Assembly: GCA_002426755.1 (NCBI GenBank)
Contig: DINI01000029.1
Location: 1-35,105 of the forward strand
Direction: 5' to 3'
DNA length: 35,105 nucleotides
Source: Flavobacteriaceae bacterium UBA5544
GTDB lineage: Bacteria > Bacteroidota > Bacteroidia > Flavobacteriales > Flavobacteriaceae
This document shows positions 16,551 to 24,834 of the stretch, one piece after another. The translations under genes were made by a program, and so were the position numbers. How positions within the stretch are numbered: the first letter of the stretch is position 1; each line of letters starts with the position of its first letter. The notes beneath the pieces are model-generated. The model was not told where the DNA came from, made no database searches, and worked only from the letters and a program-made list of their open reading frames with translations.

Positions 16551-18995
16551 ATGTTAGTATTAAAATTTGGAGGCACATCAGTCGGTTCAGCCCAAAACAT
16601 TAATAATGTCATTACCATTTTACAACAGAAATCAGAAAAAGCCAAACTCATTTGCGTGGTTTCAGCTGTTGGTGGCATCACTGATAGATTATTGAAAGCT
16701 GGCACATTGGCTCAAAACAAAAACGAAACCTATCTTTCTGTTTTTAAAGAGATTAAATCGATTCACTTAAACATTATTGACGAGTTGATTCCCCTTAAAA
16801 GTGATTCAATAACACAGCATCTGGAATCAAAATTCAAAGGATTGAAAAATCTATTGGATGGTATTTATTTGATTAATGAACTATCGCCAAAGACCACAGA
16901 TAAATTAGTGAGTTATGGAGAATTGCTTTCGTCTTATTTGATTACGCGTACCATGCAAAGCCGTAGTTTGGATGCAGAGCTGAAAAACAGTCAGGATTTG
17001 ATTGTCACGAATTCCAACTTCACAAAAGCAGAAGTAAATTACAAGCAGACTAATGAAAATATCACCAACTATTTCAAAACGGTAAGACAACAAATAACGA
17101 TTCTTCCTGGTTTTATTTCCAAATCCAGCCTTGGAGAAGTCACAACACTGGGGCGTGGTGGTTCTGACTTTACAGCGGCTATAGTTGCAGCAGCATTGAA
17201 GGTTGAGCAACTCGAAATCTGGACGGACGTCAGCGGTATGTTTACAGCAAACCCAAAATTGGTAAGACAGGCCTATCCAATCGAGGCATTGTCGTATCAA
17301 GAAGCTATGGAACTGTCGCATTTTGGTGCCAAAGTATTGTATCCTCCAACGGTGCAACCTGTCTTGGATTTAAATATTCCTATTCACATCAAAAACACTC
17401 TGGAACCAGAAGCCGTTGGAACCATTATTTCAAAAAAAGGAAATGGAAAAACATCTCCAGCAAAAGGCATCAGCAACATAAACAATATCGCGCTGTTAAC
17501 CTTGCAAGGAAGCGGAATGATTGGTATTCCTGGTTTTTCAAAACGGTTATTTGAAACTTTGGCGAATGAAAAAATAAATATCATTCTCATAACACAGTCC
17601 TCTTCCGAACATTCCATTTGTTTTGGAATTGATGATAAAGATGCTGAACGTGCCAAAGAGGCCATCGATGCAACTTTTGAAAATGAAATCTCGCTTCATA
17701 AAATCGACCCAATATACGTGGAAAAAGAACTTGCCATCATTGCATTGGTGGGTGATAACATGAAAAACCATCAAGGTATCAGCGGACGGATGTTCAGTTC
17801 TTTGGGCAAGAACAACATCAATATTAGAGCGATTGCCCAAGGAGCCTCCGAGCGTAATATTTCGGCAGTTATCTTGGAGAGTGATGTCAAAAAAGCATTG
17901 AACACCTTGCATGAAGCTTTTTTTGAAGGAAATATTAAACAATTGAATGTCTTTATTACTGGTGTTGGAAATGTAGGAGAGAAACTTGTAGAGCAAATAA
18001 AGCAACAGAGAAAATATCTAAAGGAACATCTCAAGCTAAACTTAAGAGTCATTGGATTGTCAAATTCCAGAACCATGGTTTTTGACGAAAATGGGTTGTC
18101 GCTGAAAGATTGGAAAGAACAATTAAAAGAAGGAAGTCCAGCCACATTACAAGGATTTATGGATGAAACCAAGCGCCTCAACCTTCGCAACAGCATTTTT
18201 GTGGATATTACCGCCAATGAAGATGTTTCCAAACGTTATTCCGATTATTTAAAGCAAAATATCGCGGTCGTAGCTTGCAACAAAATTGCGTGTTCAAGTT
18301 CCTTTGAAAATTATCAAGACCTAAAGCATTTATCAAAAAAATACGATGCGCCATTTTTATTTGAGACCAATGTGGGTGCAGGCTTACCTATCATTGACAC
18401 ACTTAATCATTTGATTGCTTCGGGAGACAAAATCACTTCGATTCAGGCAGTTTTATCAGGTAGTCTGAATTTTGTTTTCAACAATTTTGATGATACCAAA
18501 AAATTCCATGATGTGGTCAAACAGGCACAGGCTGAAGGCTATACCGAACCAGACCCACGAATTGATTTAAGTGGTGTTGATGTGGCGCGAAAAATCCTTA
18601 TTTTGGCACGTGAAAGTGGAGAGGAAATGAACCTTGAAGATATTGAGAACCAATCATTTTTGACCAAATCCAATTTGGACAGCACATCGGTTGATGATTT
18701 TTATAAAACCCTAATTGATGATGAAAGCCATTTTCAAAAACTTTATGCGTCGGCAAAGGCAAATGACTGTCAATTGAAGTATGTGGCGGAATTTAACAAT
18801 GGTAAAGCCAAAGTTGGGTTACGGGAAATTCCAAGTGACCATCCATTTTATAATTTAAAAGGAAAAGATAACATTGTGATGTTTTACACACAGCGTTACC
18901 CGGAACAGCCATTGATTGTCAAAGGTGCTGGCGCAGGTGCAGACGTCACCGCTTCCGGATTGTTTGCAGATATCATCAGAATTGGAAACAGGTAA
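16551..18995 (+). CDS. thrA: Bifunctional aspartokinase/homoserine dehydrogenase
   Basis: 814 residues, the normal fused ThrA length. Aspartokinase domain ~1-290 (LKFGGTSVGSA at the start, TLGRGGSDFTAA, ELSHFGAKVLYPPT), paired ACT regulatory domains ~310-460 (SGMIGIPGFSKRLFETL, NNINIRAIAQGASE), homoserine dehydrogenase ~465-814 with Rossmann motif VFITGVGNVGEKL and ACNKIACSSS, GLPIIDTLNHL. It catalyses the first and third steps from aspartate to homoserine. Feedback inhibition by threonine is likely from the ACT domains. It heads thrA-thrB-thrC and lies 72 bases after the leader-peptide stop. Confidence 0.97.
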   Translation: MLVLKFGGTSVGSAQNINNVITILQQKSEKAKLICVVSAVGGITDRLLKAGTLAQNKNETYLSVFKEIKSIHLNIIDELIPLKSDSITQHLESKFKGLKNLLDGIYLINELSPKTTDKLVSYGELLSSYLITRTMQSRSLDAELKNSQDLIVTNSNFTKAEVNYKQTNENITNYFKTVRQQITILPGFISKSSLGEVTTLGRGGSDFTAAIVAAALKVEQLEIWTDVSGMFTANPKLVRQAYPIEALSYQEAMELSHFGAKVLYPPTVQPVLDLNIPIHIKNTLEPEAVGTIISKKGNGKTSPAKGISNINNIALLTLQGSGMIGIPGFSKRLFETLANEKINIILITQSSSEHSICFGIDDKDAERAKEAIDATFENEISLHKIDPIYVEKELAIIALVGDNMKNHQGISGRMFSSLGKNNINIRAIAQGASERNISAVILESDVKKALNTLHEAFFEGNIKQLNVFITGVGNVGEKLVEQIKQQRKYLKEHLKLNLRVIGLSNSRTMVFDENGLSLKDWKEQLKEGSPATLQGFMDETKRLNLRNSIFVDITANEDVSKRYSDYLKQNIAVVACNKIACSSSFENYQDLKHLSKKYDAPFLFETNVGAGLPIIDTLNHLIASGDKITSIQAVLSGSLNFVFNNFDDTKKFHDVVKQAQAEGYTEPDPRIDLSGVDVARKILILARESGEEMNLEDIENQSFLTKSNLDSTSVDDFYKTLIDDESHFQKLYASAKANDCQLKYVAEFNNGKAKVGLREIPSDHPFYNLKGKDNIVMFYTQRYPEQPLIVKGAGAGADVTASGLFADIIRIGNR

Positions 18996-19026
18996 TCTTA
19001 ATTGACAGTTGAAATACATGTAATTT

Positions 19027-19947
19027 ATGACTGATATAAAAATTTTTTCACCAGCAACCGTTGCCAATGTTTCCTGCGGCTTTGATGTTCTAGGATTTTG
19101 TTTGGACACCATCGGTGATGAAATGATTGTTAGAAAAATCGATAAAAAAGGGATTTACATTACCAAGATTGAAGGTTATGATTTACCATTTGAAACCGAA
19201 AAAAATGTTGCTGGTGTATCAGCATTGGCTCTTTATAATGATGCCAATCCAGAATGTGGTTTCGAAATCGAAATCTACAAACACATCAAACCAGGCAGTG
19301 GTGTCGGGAGCAGTTCTGCGAGTGCTTCGGGAAGTGTTTTTGCCATAAATGAATTGCTTGATAGACCTTATAACAAAACACAATTATCAGATTTTGCGAT
19401 GAAAGGGGAAGCGATTGCAAGTGGATGCGAACATGCGGACAACATTGCTCCTGGAATTTTTGGAGGATTTACGCTGGTGAAAAGCGTGTCGCCTTTGGAG
19501 GTGTTGCAATTGCCAACGCCCAATGAAATGTATGCTACCATCATCCATCCACAAATTGAAGTAAAAACTTCGGAAGCTAGGGCAATTTTACCTAAAGAAG
19601 TTTCGATGAAAAATGCCATACAGCAATGGGCAAATTTGGGCAGTTTTGTTCACGCACTTCACACCAACGATTATGAATTGATTCGACGTTCACTTGAGGA
19701 TGTTGTTGTAGAACCCTACCGAAGCCAGTTGATTCCACATTTTAAAGATGTAAAATCAGCAACTCACAAAGCAGGAGCTCTCGGCTGTGGCATATCTGGT
19801 TCTGGACCTTCAATATTCACCTTATGTCAAGGACTTGAAAGCGCGAAAAAAGTTGAGAATGCCATGAGAGAAATCTATTCAAAGACTCCTATTGGATTTA
19901 ACACTTATGTTTCTAAAATTAATGTTGAAGGAATGAAAATATTATGA
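19027..19947 (+). CDS. thrB: Homoserine kinase
   Basis: 306 residues of the GHMP kinase family. It phosphorylates homoserine with ATP. Motifs: FSPATVANVSCGFDVLGF at the N-terminus, ATP loop KPGSGVGSSSASASG (motif 2), and GCGISGSGPSIFTL (motif 3). It begins 31 bases after thrA, and its TGA overlaps the thrC ATG (ATGA at 19944-19947), which suggests translational coupling. Confidence 0.96.
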   Translation: MTDIKIFSPATVANVSCGFDVLGFCLDTIGDEMIVRKIDKKGIYITKIEGYDLPFETEKNVAGVSALALYNDANPECGFEIEIYKHIKPGSGVGSSSASASGSVFAINELLDRPYNKTQLSDFAMKGEAIASGCEHADNIAPGIFGGFTLVKSVSPLEVLQLPTPNEMYATIIHPQIEVKTSEARAILPKEVSMKNAIQQWANLGSFVHALHTNDYELIRRSLEDVVVEPYRSQLIPHFKDVKSATHKAGALGCGISGSGPSIFTLCQGLESAKKVENAMREIYSKTPIGFNTYVSKINVEGMKIL

Positions 19948-21242
19948 ATTACTATAGCCTAAACAGACAAGCTCCAAATACATCATTCAAGGAAGCTGTA
20001 ATTAAAGGGATTGCTCCAGATAAAGGGTTGTATTTCCCGGAATCAATTACGCCATTGCCAAAGTCATTTTTCGAGAACATTGATAATTTGTCCTATGAAG
20101 AAATCGCCTTTGAAGCCATCAAACAATTCGTCTCTCCAGAAATTCCCGAAGATGTTTTAAAAACAATTATTGGAGAAACCTTGTCTTTTGATTTTCCTGT
20201 GGTAGAAATCAATAAAAACGTTTCGACACTAGAGTTGTTTCATGGACCGACCATGGCATTTAAAGACGTGGGTGCACGATTCATGGCGAGATGTCTTGGT
20301 TATTTTAATCAAGAAAATACAAAGGATGTTACGGTCTTGGTAGCGACCTCTGGTGATACCGGAGGTGCCGTTGCCAATGGTTTTTTGGGTGTCAATGGCG
20401 TGAAGGTTGTCATTCTGTATCCAAGTGGAAAAGTGAGCGATATTCAGGAAAAACAATTGACTACGCTCAAAAAAAACATTACGGCCTTGGAAGTCGATGG
20501 CGTATTTGATGATTGTCAAGATATGGTCAAACGCGCTTTTCTTGATGAAGAATTGACATCCAAAATGCAACTGACCTCTGCCAATTCTATCAATGTTGCC
20601 CGTTGGTTGCCACAGATGTTCTATTTCTTTTTTGCCTACAAACAATTGCACAACACACACAAAGACATTGTGTTTTCAATCCCCAGTGGGAACTTTGGAA
20701 ATATTTGCGCTGGCATGATGGCACAACAATTGGGCTTGCCAATTCATCATTTTATCGCCTCAAACAATGCCAACAATGTTGTGACTCACTATTTGGAAAC
20801 AAAAAATTACAGCCCAAAACCATCTGTGCAAACCATCAGTAATGCCATGGACGTGGGAAATCCGAGTAATTTTATCAGAATCCAAGAGATTTATAAGAAT
20901 GATTTCAAAACGCTAAAAAATAATTTATCTTCATACAGTTTTACAGATTATCAGACGCGTGAAGCTTTGAAAGAATTGTACAGCGACTTCAATTATATTG
21001 CTGACCCTCACGGCGCTGTCGGATATTTGGGTTGCAAAGCCTATCAAGAGTCCAATCCCAATGCACATTGCGTTTTCTTGGAAACCGCGCACCCCACCAA
21101 GTTTTTGGATGTTGTGGAAGATGTCATCAGGGAAAACATAGATTTACCACCGCAGATTGTTGCAGTGATGGACAAAAAGAAAAAAAACATAGAGATTAGC
21201 TCTTACGAGGAATTGAAAACTTATTTATTGAATCAGGTATAA
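19944..21242 (+). CDS. thrC: Threonine synthase
   Basis: 432 residues, PLP-dependent, converts O-phosphohomoserine to threonine. The PLP lysine is in GPTMAFKDVGARFMA, the phosphate-binding loop of the cofactor in ATSGDTGGAVANG, and the N-terminal YYSLNRQAP and GLYFPE match the family. Length fits the longer bacterial class. The start overlaps the thrB stop; the stop is followed after three bases by a GNAT gene. Confidence 0.96.
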   Translation: MNYYSLNRQAPNTSFKEAVIKGIAPDKGLYFPESITPLPKSFFENIDNLSYEEIAFEAIKQFVSPEIPEDVLKTIIGETLSFDFPVVEINKNVSTLELFHGPTMAFKDVGARFMARCLGYFNQENTKDVTVLVATSGDTGGAVANGFLGVNGVKVVILYPSGKVSDIQEKQLTTLKKNITALEVDGVFDDCQDMVKRAFLDEELTSKMQLTSANSINVARWLPQMFYFFFAYKQLHNTHKDIVFSIPSGNFGNICAGMMAQQLGLPIHHFIASNNANNVVTHYLETKNYSPKPSVQTISNAMDVGNPSNFIRIQEIYKNDFKTLKNNLSSYSFTDYQTREALKELYSDFNYIADPHGAVGYLGCKAYQESNPNAHCVFLETAHPTKFLDVVEDVIRENIDLPPQIVAVMDKKKKNIEISSYEELKTYLLNQV

Positions 21243-21245
21243 ATT

Positions 21246-21761
21246 ATGGCTACCATTGTGCGCGCAACACCGGAGGATGCCAAACTATTGGTAAAAATTG
21301 GAACCACATCGTTTTTGGAATCCCATAGCATGAGTGCCTCAAAGGAAGATATTGACAGCTATGTGAGCTTAAAATTCAATGAAACCACTTTTTCCGAAGA
21401 ATTAAAAGACAACAAAAATTATTTTTATATCATCTATCACAATCAAACACCGGTCGGTTATTCCAAGATTATTTTTGATGTTCCTCATGAAAATATTGAA
21501 TGTAAGAATGTTACGAAACTGGAACGTCTTTACCTGCTTAAGGAATTTCATCATTTAAAACTCGGATGGGAACTTTTCAATTTCAACGTTCAGCAATCCA
21601 AGAAACACCATCAAGTTGGAATGTGGTTATTTGTTTGGACAGAAAATGCGAGAGCCATCAATTTTTATAATAAGGTGGGATTTAAGGTGGTAGGAAGCCA
21701 CGATTTCAAAATCTCTGAAACACATTCCAATCCTAACCATCAAATGCTTTTAATTTTTTAA
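21246..21761 (+). CDS. GNAT-family N-acetyltransferase
   Basis: 171 residues. The GNAT fold is indicated by ATIVRATPEDAKLLVKIG at the N-terminus, the strand-helix motif A region LERLYLLKEFHHLKLGWELF, and the C-terminal VWTENARAINFYNKVGFKVVGS. The acetyl-CoA pyrophosphate loop, normally Q/R-x-x-G-x-G/A, reads HHLKLG, so it keeps one of the two glycines. The substrate is unknown. The gene begins three bases after the thrC stop, so it is very likely translated from the thr operon transcript. Confidence 0.85.
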   Translation: MATIVRATPEDAKLLVKIGTTSFLESHSMSASKEDIDSYVSLKFNETTFSEELKDNKNYFYIIYHNQTPVGYSKIIFDVPHENIECKNVTKLERLYLLKEFHHLKLGWELFNFNVQQSKKHHQVGMWLFVWTENARAINFYNKVGFKVVGSHDFKISETHSNPNHQMLLIF

Positions 21762-21776
21762 ACAAAACATCTTATT

Positions 21777-22013
21777 ATGAACTTAACGGATTGGATTGGA
21801 TTTCTAGGTGTATTTCAGATACTTCTTGCTTACGTTTTAAATGCCCTTGGAAAAATCACCAATAAAAGCTTGACATTTATAGTGTTGAATTTAATAGGTG
21901 CAACAATGGCCTGTATAGCATCCATCCTTATAAATTATTGGCCATTTATTATTTTGGAAGGAATTTGGGCATTAGTGTCACTTTATTCCTTAAAAAATCA
22001 CTTTTCCAAATAA
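21777..22013 (+). CDS. Small CBU_0592-like membrane protein
   Basis: 78 residues with three hydrophobic helices (IGFLGVFQILLAYVLNALG, LTFIVLNLIGATMACIASIL and FIILEGIWALVSLYSL). This length and order match the small CBU_0592-like membrane proteins, whose function is not established. It follows the GNAT gene by 15 bases, probably at the end of the thr transcript. Its last 16 bases overlap the 3' end of the convergent SRPBCC gene, and no terminator lies between them. Confidence 0.78.
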   Translation: MNLTDWIGFLGVFQILLAYVLNALGKITNKSLTFIVLNLIGATMACIASILINYWPFIILEGIWALVSLYSLKNHFSK

Positions 22014-22426
22014 CCTTTTAAAGATTTGTGAATGATATGATTCCAACCTTCGACAAAATTCTTTGCATCCAAATCTGGATTTGATTTAGGAAACGTTTCC
22101 AAACCTTTGTGTGTCAATCGCAACAGGGTTTCGTTCCCTTGCGGAAACAATTCAAAGGTCACAAAAGAAATGCCTTCATAACCATCATAACTCCAACTGT
22201 AGGTCAGCTTTTTTTCGGGCTCAACCTCGGTGATTTCACACAGATGCAAATATTGTTTGCCGTCATCTGGACCTCCAGTAAAATCGAATTTAAAACCTAT
22301 TTCAGGCTTGAATTCTTTCAGGTCAAAATACCAATGCTTCATTTCATTTTTATCTGAAATGGCTTTCCAAACTTTTGAAACTGGCGCTTTGAAGGTGCGC
22401 TCTAAAATGATAGGTGTTGTTTCCAT
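21998..22426 (-). CDS. SRPBCC / AHSA1-like domain protein
   Basis: 142 residues. IILERTFKAPVSKVWKAISDKNEMKHWY at the N-terminus and LRLTHKGLETFP plus EGWNHIIHKSLKGYLEK at the C-terminus are those of the AHSA1/START-like (SRPBCC) family, a hydrophobic ligand-binding fold. The ligand is unknown. It starts six bases after the stop of the ArsR-type gene; the ArsR plus SRPBCC pair is a common two-gene arrangement in bacteria, and the regulator probably controls both. Confidence 0.88.
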   Translation of the reverse strand: METTPIILERTFKAPVSKVWKAISDKNEMKHWYFDLKEFKPEIGFKFDFTGGPDDGKQYLHLCEITEVEPEKKLTYSWSYDGYEGISFVTFELFPQGNETLLRLTHKGLETFPKSNPDLDAKNFVEGWNHIIHKSLKGYLEK

Positions 22427-22432
22427 AAAATT

Positions 22433-22741
22433 TTATTTTGATTTATTTAAATAGTGTTCCAAATGGTCCAATTTTGTTTCCCAGAAAGTTTTGTATTGCT
22501 CAATCCATAGCGAAACTTCTTGCAGTGCTTCAAAATTAGGCCTACAAAAGCGTTCTCTTCCCTCCTGCTGGATGCTCATCAATCCACATTCCTGCAATAT
22601 TTTTAAATGTTTTGATATCGCCGGACGACTGATTTCAAATTTTTCTGCAACCGCATTAATATTGAGACTTTCATTTGACAACAGATGAATGATGTCCCTT
22701 CTTGTTGGGTCGGCTATTGCTTGAAATACATCTCTTCTCAT
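22433..22741 (-). CDS. ArsR-family winged-helix repressor
   Basis: 102 residues. FQAIADPTRRDIIHLL and INAVAEKFEISRPAISKHLKILQECGLM form the winged-helix DNA-binding domain with recognition helix around SRPAISKHLK. The metal-binding CVC motif of arsenic and cadmium sensors is absent, so it is the non-metal type usually paired with SRPBCC proteins. It heads a two-gene unit, and two 18-base inverted repeats cover its promoter, which suggests autoregulation. Confidence 0.92.
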   Translation of the reverse strand: MRRDVFQAIADPTRRDIIHLLSNESLNINAVAEKFEISRPAISKHLKILQECGLMSIQQEGRERFCRPNFEALQEVSLWIEQYKTFWETKLDHLEHYLNKSK

Positions 22742-22758
22742 CTGGAAATAATTAATTA

Positions 22759-22776
22759 TGTAACGAATCGGTTACA
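22759..22776. promoter_or_regulatory. Putative ArsR operator O2
   Basis: TGTAACGAATCGGTTACA: arms TGTAAC and GTTACA are perfect inverses. It adjoins the -7 box of the ArsR gene on the downstream side, where the transcript should begin. Confidence 0.65.
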
Positions 22777-22806
22777 AATATAAATGAAACCTTTTGGTTA
22801 CACAAA
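22775..22806 (-). promoter_or_regulatory. Promoter of the ArsR-SRPBCC unit
   Basis: Minus strand: TTTG (22806-22803), 20 bases, TATATTTG (22782-22775), an exact consensus pair. ATG at 22741 lies 33 bases downstream. Confidence 0.75.
22785..22802. promoter_or_regulatory. Putative ArsR operator O1
   Basis: TGAAACCTTTTGGTTACA: arms TGAAACC and GGTTACA are inverses with one mismatch. It shares the half-site GGTTACA with 22759-22776 and lies between the -33 and -7 boxes. The two centres are 26 bases apart. Confidence 0.6.
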
Positions 22807-22817
22807 TTATTCCATAC

Positions 22818-22850
22818 AAAAAAACCTGAATATCTGTTCAGGTTTCTTTT
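22818..22850 (-). terminator. Intrinsic terminator after the aminopeptidase P gene
   Basis: On the minus strand the stem AACCTGAA/TTCAGGTT (22844-22837 with 22830-22823, loop of six) is followed by a run of T. It lies 15-45 bases past the aminopeptidase stop and just before the ArsR promoter. Confidence 0.88.
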
Positions 22851-22864
22851 TAGTTTTATCTTGA

Positions 22865-24499
22865 TTAATCCAATTTTGGCAACACAAAATCATTCAATAC
22901 ACTTTTCTCTTTCATCAGAGCCTCAATGTCGCTTGATTTTCGTGGTGCTTCCGCAGATAAGTTTACAGGACCATTTTCAGTGATTAAAATATCATCTTCA
23001 ATTCGCACGGCAATGCCCCACCATTTTTTATCACAATCACTTCCGTCGGGAATATAAATACCAGGCTCTACAGTAATGACCATATTGGTTTCAAGATTTC
23101 CTCTCAAACTTGGGTCGTGAACATCCAAACCTATATGATGCGAGGTTCCATGAGGAAAATATTTTCGCGCATCCGCTTCATCTTTGGCAATCCCTAATTT
23201 TACCAAGCCTGCATTGATGACTTCTCTTGCTGCATTGTCAGGCGACCTTAAAGTATTACCAATCACCGTGGCTTTGATACCTGCTTCCTGCGCTTCATAG
23301 ACCAAATCATAAATCTGTTTTTGCTCCGGTGAAAATTTACCATTGGCAGGAATCGTTCTAGTGACATCCGCCGTGTAACCATGGTATTCGGCACCTAAAT
23401 CCATCAATACCAAATCGTTTTCCAACTTCATTTTTGAATTCTCTATATAATGCAGCACACATCCATTGTTTCCCGCGCCAACGATACTAGGATAGCCTTC
23501 ATATTCACTTCCATATTTTTTATAGACATATTCGTGGACACCTTGTACTTCGGTTTCGGACATACCAGGATGCATCACTTTCATGATTTCACGTTGTCCC
23601 ATAGCCGAAATACGGACTGCTTTCTTCAGCAATACCATCTCTTCTGGGGTTTTTACCTGACGTAATCCAGCCATAATGGTGGAAAGTGTTTTTGTATCTA
23701 GATTGTTCTTTGGGGTTTCTGCTTCAATTTTAATGGCTTGTTGTTTCAATTCCAAGCGCATGTTATCATCCTTGGCACTCATATAATCTTTGATGAGTTT
23801 ATCGTCTTTAAGCTCTGGAGCATACGAAATAGCTTGCTCAATACGCTGAACTACATTGGTGTTATTTTCGACATTCGATGTTTTGATGAGCTCGTAAACC
23901 CTGTCCTTAATCTCATTGGTTTCTGGCACATTATTATAGTTGATTTGTCCTTTAAAAGTCTCAATCAAACTGTATAAATCGGCGTCATCCCGTTTGGAAT
24001 CGCGATAGTCATTTTCAAAATTATTAAAGAGAACTTTATCAAATTTGGTATAATCAATCCCAGAATCCTTGAACACACTCCCGTTAAACGCGGTATCAAA
24101 CCCTAACTGTTCTTTGGCACCTTCAACGCCTAATCGAATCCCAGTCCACTGCTCTCGTTGTGCGTTCTTTTCCTGTACGTATAGAATTTCATTATACGCC
24201 TTCCCTTTATCATTATATTGGTCTTCAGAAAAAATTACCAAAACCGCATTTGGCTCCTTATAACCCGTCAAGTAATAAAAATTGGGGTCTTGGTGATACA
24301 CATAATCCACGTCATTGGCTCGATTGCGTTCTGGATTGGCAAAAAATACGGACACACTATTTTTTGGCATTTGACTTCTAAAGGCCTCTCTTCTTTCTTT
24401 ATGGAATTGTGCGCTTAAATAATCTTCTGGCAACCCCTTTTGGGAAAATGAAAAGTTAACAAACAAAAAGGTAAAACATAGGGTAATAAACGGTTTCAT
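22865..24499 (-). CDS. Secreted aminopeptidase P-family (M24B) metallopeptidase
   Basis: 544 residues. Signal peptide MKPFITLCFTFLFVNFSFSQ is followed by an aminopeptidase P N-terminal domain (~25-200) and a pita-bread M24 domain (~290-520). Metal ligands are visible: two Asp in LMDLGAEYHGYTADVTRTI, His in HGTSHHIGLDVHDP, Glu in VITVEPGIYIP and Glu in GIAVRIEDDILIT. The family removes N-terminal residues before proline, with two Mn or related metals. Export to the periplasm or outside is inferred. It stands alone, with its own terminator. Confidence 0.94.
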   Translation of the reverse strand: MKPFITLCFTFLFVNFSFSQKGLPEDYLSAQFHKERREAFRSQMPKNSVSVFFANPERNRANDVDYVYHQDPNFYYLTGYKEPNAVLVIFSEDQYNDKGKAYNEILYVQEKNAQREQWTGIRLGVEGAKEQLGFDTAFNGSVFKDSGIDYTKFDKVLFNNFENDYRDSKRDDADLYSLIETFKGQINYNNVPETNEIKDRVYELIKTSNVENNTNVVQRIEQAISYAPELKDDKLIKDYMSAKDDNMRLELKQQAIKIEAETPKNNLDTKTLSTIMAGLRQVKTPEEMVLLKKAVRISAMGQREIMKVMHPGMSETEVQGVHEYVYKKYGSEYEGYPSIVGAGNNGCVLHYIENSKMKLENDLVLMDLGAEYHGYTADVTRTIPANGKFSPEQKQIYDLVYEAQEAGIKATVIGNTLRSPDNAAREVINAGLVKLGIAKDEADARKYFPHGTSHHIGLDVHDPSLRGNLETNMVITVEPGIYIPDGSDCDKKWWGIAVRIEDDILITENGPVNLSAEAPRKSSDIEALMKEKSVLNDFVLPKLD

Positions 24500-24592
24500 T
24501 GTATGTATTTTATATAATTTGAAAATTAATACTATTATCCATTATTCAGATTGAAAAGCATAAAATTAACATATTTTTAATCAAACCCATTC

Positions 24593-24624
24593 TTGAAGAA
24601 AATAGATAATTTTCAATACTTTTG
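24593..24624 (+). promoter_or_regulatory. Promoter of the 50-residue membrane protein
   Basis: TTG (24593-24595), 21 bases, then TACTTTTG (24617-24624). The ATG at 24635 is only ten bases past the -7 box, so the leader would be very short. Confidence 0.65.
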
Positions 24625-24634
24625 TGCAGCAACT

Positions 24635-24787
24635 ATGAAAGATTTTTTAATTATAATCATAGAGATTATTGGCAATAGCTTTGAAGTTTTATCAAACGGC
24701 AAGAATCTAAAACGAACATTGCTGATTACTTTTGGTCTTTTTCTCATTGTAATTGCCATTGTTTATTATTTGACTAAAGATTTTTAA
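24635..24787 (+). CDS. Small single-pass membrane protein, unknown function
   Basis: 50 residues: MKDFLIIIIEIIGNSFEVLS, then the basic stretch NGKNLKRT, then one strong hydrophobic helix LLITFGLFLIVIAIVYYL and a short tail. An upstream start would put part of the promoter box in the coding region, so ATG 24635 is preferred. It lies 47 bases before gcvT and may share its transcript. I do not recognise the family; the consensus promoter and clean composition suggest a real gene. Confidence 0.65.
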   Translation: MKDFLIIIIEIIGNSFEVLSNGKNLKRTLLITFGLFLIVIAIVYYLTKDF

Positions 24788-24834
24788 AATACATACGATT
24801 TCTACATAATTGAAATCATAACAAAACTAAATTC

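Noticed and set aside
24797..24817. Inverted repeat GATTTC/GAAATC before gcvT, considered as a glycine-responsive element
   Set aside because: Only six base pairs with a nine-base loop in AT-rich DNA; no resemblance to a glycine riboswitch and too short a leader (about 47 bases).
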